Shown here piece after piece: positions 54,145 to 64,000 of a stretch of DNA of 64,000 nt; position 1 is the first letter of the stretch, and the number at the start of each line of letters is the position of its first letter. Both the position numbers and the translations under genes were made by a program. Below the pieces are notes generated by a model, which had not been told where the DNA came from, did not search any database, and saw only the letters and a program-made list of their open reading frames with translations. The stretch spans positions 313,610-377,609 of the forward strand of contig RSEF01000021.1 in the NCBI GenBank assembly GCA_003993805.1, in the 5' to 3' direction. This DNA comes from Himantopus leucocephalus (lineage: Eukaryota; Chordata; Aves; Charadriiformes; Recurvirostridae).

Positions 54145-54573
54145 ACCTTTTTCTAACACAGCTCTGTAGCTATAACCCGGCTGGCATCTCCTTATCAGCG
54201 CTCCGTGACTTTGAGTGTAATAGCTTCTTCTGAAACTTTTATCAGAAGATAAGAGCAAACCCTCAGGCATGTTCCCCAGTGTCAGGGGTGCCATGTCTAA
54301 GCTGCATTATGCTTACAGGCTTTCTGCCTCGCTTTCATGATTGAGGTCGTGTTTCATCACATCCCAGAAACAGTAACAGGCAGCAGCAACAACCATCTGA
54401 AGTTTTATATGTAGATTTATATAAAAAAAAGCATAATTAGGTCATCTTTTATGAAGAGCATGTTTGAGCTGATCATCCTTGTCCTCTAGGTGCAAACAGG
54501 GAAGGGAAACATCCTCCTCTTTTGTCTCTAAAATAGAGTAGAACTGTCTAGTGTCCAAGAGCAAGGACTGCTG

Positions 54574-54726
54574 CTAGTCCTCGTTGCTGTCATCAGCATC
54601 GTCATCCTCCTCTTCCTCCTTCTCCTCCGTTGTGTCTCCCACAAGCTTCTGGAAGTCTCCTGTCTCAGAATTCCACAGAAATTTGATGGTGACTTTAAAC
54701 TCCGCCATCTCGTACCCGAAGAGTTT
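54574..54726 (-). CDS. MRTO4: MRTO4 exon 8, residues 191-240 and stop
   Basis: The acceptor is cctttcctag. It encodes [20 protein letters not shown], then [20 protein letters not shown], then [10 protein letters not shown] and TAG (54576-54574). The acidic tail is longer in glutamate than in the human protein but has the same character. Confidence 0.95.
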   Translation of the reverse strand, partial: KLFGYEMAEFKVTIKFLWNSETGDFQKLVGDTTEEKEEEEDDDADDSNED

Positions 54727-56944
54727 CTAGGAAAGGACACAGATCTCTCATTCCTGCTTTACTGTCTCCGTGGCCAGCCTAGCAAAACCACTTAGCGTAA
54801 ATAGCATCTCCAGGTGGGAACCGCAGCAAAGCAGGAGCCAAAGTAATTGCTGCAGAGTTTTAGCGCTAGCATTAGCAACGCATAAGGATGTTTGCTGCAC
54901 CCCAGTGACCGCTACCCAGAAATGCTGCTTGCCCGTGTCCGAGAACTCGCACCCTCCAGCGGAATTAAGCTGAACAGTTAATTATTTTGTATCAGCGGAA
55001 ATAGGGGCTCGTGTGCTACAACATTACTCACCAGGACACGGGCTTGTTCGGGGGTGAGAACGTCCCCTTCTTTGCAGACTTCATAATCTGAAAGTAGCGT
55101 CACCACTCCTGCAGGAACAAAAGCTCTTGAAACAGGCTCACAAATACCGGAAAAGGCCACCGAAACGCAGGGTGCAGAGCTACGACTCTCTCAAACACCG
55201 CCCTTTGTAGCTTATGCCTTTCTATGCAAGTATCGGTACACCCCGAGAAACTGGGTGAGATCAACGTTAAAGAAAATCCACATCTGGCTTCCCAACGGGA
55301 TGCCAACGCGCTAGGCTTGGCCTAGCTGAAAGGACTGAAAAAGGACAATATCTTCTAGAAGGCTGTTTTTTTCACTCATCCCTTGACATCAGTTTGGGTA
55401 GAATGGTGCGAGAAGAACATGAGTTCTAGCACCGGCTGAACAAGTTGTCCATCAGTTTTTCTCCAAAACTAACTTACGTAACATTCTCCTTGAAATATCT
55501 TATGCGCACAGACAAGAAACGAAGCTTACCTTCTCAGCCGCTTCACGTACCTTTCTTCAACGCCGTTGGCAATCCCAGCTGCCGTAACTGAGGCTCCATG
55601 GAGTGGGGGAACTGCTCCAAGGGCCCCATGTCTAGGCTCACCGCGTACGGTGCCTTGTTCCCTGCGCGGGCAAAGTCCACCTCTTTGAATTTGGAGAACC
55701 ACCTGCGACAGGGAAGGAGAGCTTTAGCTGCGGAGAGAACATCCCTTGGCTAAGGTGGGGATTACAGCACAGCCTGTGATAACTTCTTCCCTGCTGTTGC
55801 AGGGATGGCAGAGAAAGACGAGCGGAAAAGCCTCATGAAATCATCACTGCTTTAAGAGAAATGTCAGCAAGTGGAGTAGTCGAGTGGAAAAAAAAGCTGC
55901 TCAGCATTTCATAGAATCGTTATGGTTGGAACAGACCTTTAAGTTCAATGAGTCCAACCATTAACCCAGCACTGCCAAGGCCACCACTAAACCATGTCCC
56001 TCAGCACCACATCCACCCGTATTTTAGATACCTCCAGCAATGGCGACTCCACCGTGTCCCTCGACAGCCTGTTCCAATGCTTGACAGCCCTTCCAGCAAA
56101 GAAATTTTTCCTAATATCCATCCTAAACCTCCCCTGGTGTAACTTGAAGCCATTTTCTCTTGTCCTATTGCTTGTTACTTGGGAGAAGAGACCAGCTACG
56201 GCAGTGACAAACATGTACTTACTCATCCACCTCCTCCTTAGTGCGGTTAGTGAAGAGGAGACCAACTTCACCTCGCAGGCGTTTGCTGACCTGAAAGAAA
56301 GGAGCCATCCGTGGGACTCAGGCAGCACCCAGGGACCTATCTTTTGGGGCCGAGAGCTTTTGTGTCGCCATACGGATGGATTCAATTAAAACACCCGTGA
56401 CACGGTGACCCAAGGAAGCTCTGTCATCCCTTGAGATTTTATTCCGTGAAGCTTTGGGACGCGCAGCCCCTACCTTGTGCAGATTCTCTTTGTACTCGCT
56501 GCTCGGCTCCCGGCCCAGCGCCACCATCATGACTTTGTTCTTCCCGAAGAAGATCCTGAGGAAGAGGAGGAGGAGACGGAGATGGCGGCCATCAACTCCG
56601 GGGGCGCTCGGCCCGCAGCCCCCGCCACCCTGCCTCACCTGCTGTGCTTCCAGGCGTTCCGCACGTCCTTCAGCTTGTTGTTCCTCATGTTGGCGACGGA
56701 GAAGACGAAGATGTACTTGTAGGTGTCCACGCATCGCCGCAGCTGGAAGGGCAGCGGTTAGCGGGGACCGGGGACGGGGGCACCGCGCGGGGCCGGGCCG
56801 GGCCGCACTCACCTCAGCGATCAGCGCCTGCTTGGCCTCCAACCCCTTCCTGGGCGTCCGCGTCAGGGAGACTGCGGGGAANGGGGGGGGGGGGGGGGGG
56901 GGGTGGGGGCGCTCACCTTTGCGGTCCCGCTTGGACTTCGGCAT
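54574..56944 (-). CDS. MRTO4: mRNA turnover protein 4 homolog, ribosome assembly factor MRTO4
   Basis: MRTO4 is the nuclear paralogue of ribosomal stalk protein P0. It occupies the P0 site on pre-60S particles until P0 replaces it. Minus-strand exons are 56917-56944, 56813-56871, 56639-56742, 56474-56555, 56223-56290, 55551-55702, 55032-55108 and 54574-54726. All are GT-AG and phase-consistent, giving 240 aa (human 239). The N-terminus [13 protein letters not shown], the rRNA-binding L10-like core ([33 protein letters not shown]), the insertion region ([38 protein letters not shown]), and the acidic C-terminus ([17 protein letters not shown]) are all recognisable. No AATAAA is seen on the minus strand just downstream; ATTAAA at 54112-54117 is a candidate 3' end. 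Introns are short and empty, except the one between exons 5 and 6, which is mostly CR1. Confidence 0.96.
55032..55108 (-). CDS. MRTO4: MRTO4 exon 7, residues 165-190
   Basis: The acceptor is gttcctgcag. It encodes [20 protein letters not shown], then EQARVL, before GTGAGT. It is nearly identical to the human protein over this stretch. Confidence 0.96.
55551..55702 (-). CDS. MRTO4: MRTO4 exon 6, residues 114-165
   Basis: The acceptor is cctgtcgcag. It encodes [20 protein letters not shown], then [20 protein letters not shown], then [10 protein letters not shown], plus G of Gly165, before GTACGT. Confidence 0.95.
55909..56200 (-). mobile_element. CR1 LINE 3' end in MRTO4 intron
   Basis: Starts on the plus strand TCATAGAATCGTTATGGTTG and continues with CR1 blocks 'gtccaaccattaacccagcactgccaaggccaccactaaaccatgtccc' and 'gccattttctcttgtcctattgcttgttacttgggagaagagacca'. 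It is 5'-truncated, on the minus strand, the same orientation as MRTO4, and fills more than half of a 520-bp intron. Confidence 0.92.
56223..56290 (-). CDS. MRTO4: MRTO4 exon 5, residues 92-114
   Basis: The acceptor is ttctttcag. It encodes [20 protein letters not shown], then VDE, with GA of Glu114 left at the edge before GTAAGT. The donor lies about 20 bp from the truncated 5' edge of the CR1 copy. Confidence 0.95.
56474..56555 (-). CDS. MRTO4: MRTO4 exon 4, residues 64-91
   Basis: The acceptor is ctcttcctcag. It encodes [20 protein letters not shown], then YKENLHK, before [20 protein letters not shown] is a family hallmark. Confidence 0.95.
56639..56742 (-). CDS. MRTO4: MRTO4 exon 3, residues 30-64
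   Basis: The acceptor is tgcccttccag. It encodes [20 protein letters not shown], then [14 protein letters not shown], plus AG of Arg64, before GTGAGG. Confidence 0.95.
56813..56871 (-). CDS. MRTO4: MRTO4 exon 2, residues 10-29
   Basis: The acceptor is tccccgcag. It encodes [20 protein letters not shown], starting in the shared codon, before GTGAGT. It corresponds to human VSLTKTAKKGLELKQNLIEE. Confidence 0.94.
56882..56903. repeat. Single N next to a 21-G homopolymer in MRTO4 intron 1
   Basis: An undetermined base plus a long G-run inside a 45-bp intron. The true intron length is therefore uncertain. Confidence 0.8.
56917..56944 (-). CDS. MRTO4: MRTO4 exon 1, residues 1-10
   Basis: ATG at 56944. 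It encodes MPKSKRDRK, plus G of Val10, before GTGAGC. This basic N-terminus is invariant in the family. Confidence 0.93.
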
Positions 56945-57130
56945 GGCGCCGCCGTGCTCCGAGGCCCCCTGGGCGCCGCGCGGGCTGCTGGGAACGCCCG
57001 CGGGGCTGTCCCGCGCGATGCCTGTCTCCACCGGGCGCTGCTCGGGCGGGTTTTCCGCGCAGGCGGCGGCGCGGGCAGCCCCGCGGCGTTAAGGCCCCCT
57101 CGGCGCCGGGATCGCGGCCGGCAGCTGACC
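56945..57130. promoter_or_regulatory. Bidirectional CpG-island promoter of MRTO4 and EMC1
   Basis: Only 186 bp separate the two divergent ATGs, inside a GC- and CpG-rich island that extends roughly 56450-57400. No TATA box is seen. Start sites for both genes must lie here or overlap the opposite coding exon. The dual promoter role is inferred from the geometry. Confidence 0.75.
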
Positions 57131-63920
<6,790 letters not shown>

Positions 63921-64000
63921 GTGAGGAAGCTAGGGTGGGAATCTGTTTCTAGACTGTAGCAAAGAGTCTCAGCTCTGAATTCTCACTCCTATTTTTAGCC

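Noticed and set aside
56318..57031. 237-codon minus-strand open frame containing parts of MRTO4
   Set aside because: It includes MRTO4 exon 1 but reads through introns. The real protein is recovered only with splicing.

Overview
The window is a piece of a bird nuclear genome. The evidence for a bird is the CR1 LINE 3' ends (the AATCATAGAATGGTTT signature) and a solo endogenous-retrovirus LTR of the type that starts TGTCCTGGTTTC and ends GACA, plus vertebrate exon/intron gene structure. I rebuilt five protein-coding genes exon by exon from splice sites and reading-frame continuity. The order is CAPZB(+) - SLC66A1/PQLC2(-) - AKR7A2(+) - MRTO4(-) - EMC1(+), the same neighbourhood I recall from human 1p36.13. 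The species cannot be named from this sequence alone.

Region by region: 1-40860 is the 3' part of CAPZB, with large introns that contain little except CR1 fragments and an assembly gap at 10135-10177. CAPZB ends in a 113-nt cassette exon carrying the beta1 C-terminus, followed by the beta2 terminal exon and its 3'UTR. 40861-44581 lies between the two 3' ends and has no recognisable gene. 44582-49410 is SLC66A1 on the minus strand (7 coding exons, 306 aa, plus a probable non-coding 5' exon). One of its introns carries a solo LTR with a perfect 5-bp target duplication and another carries a purine-rich minisatellite. 49411-49925 is the promoter zone shared head-to-head with AKR7A2, including a degenerate tandem repeat. 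49926-53805 is AKR7A2 (7 exons, 327 aa), with a hierarchical minisatellite in intron 1. MRTO4 (54574-56944, minus, 8 exons, 240 aa) converges tail-to-tail on AKR7A2 and shares a CpG-rich bidirectional promoter of 186 bp with EMC1. EMC1 (57131 onward, plus) contributes its first 14 exons (536 codons) and runs off the right edge.

The genes are not an operon or pathway. They are conserved housekeeping neighbours: actin filament capping, lysosomal cationic amino-acid export, aldehyde reduction, ribosome 60S maturation, and ER membrane-protein insertion. I did not find a new biological system. The most notable points are the beta1/beta2 cassette exon, a GC-AG intron in EMC1, the three-level repeat in AKR7A2 intron 1, the intact solo LTR, and a cluster of single-N-plus-homopolymer artefacts in the assembly.
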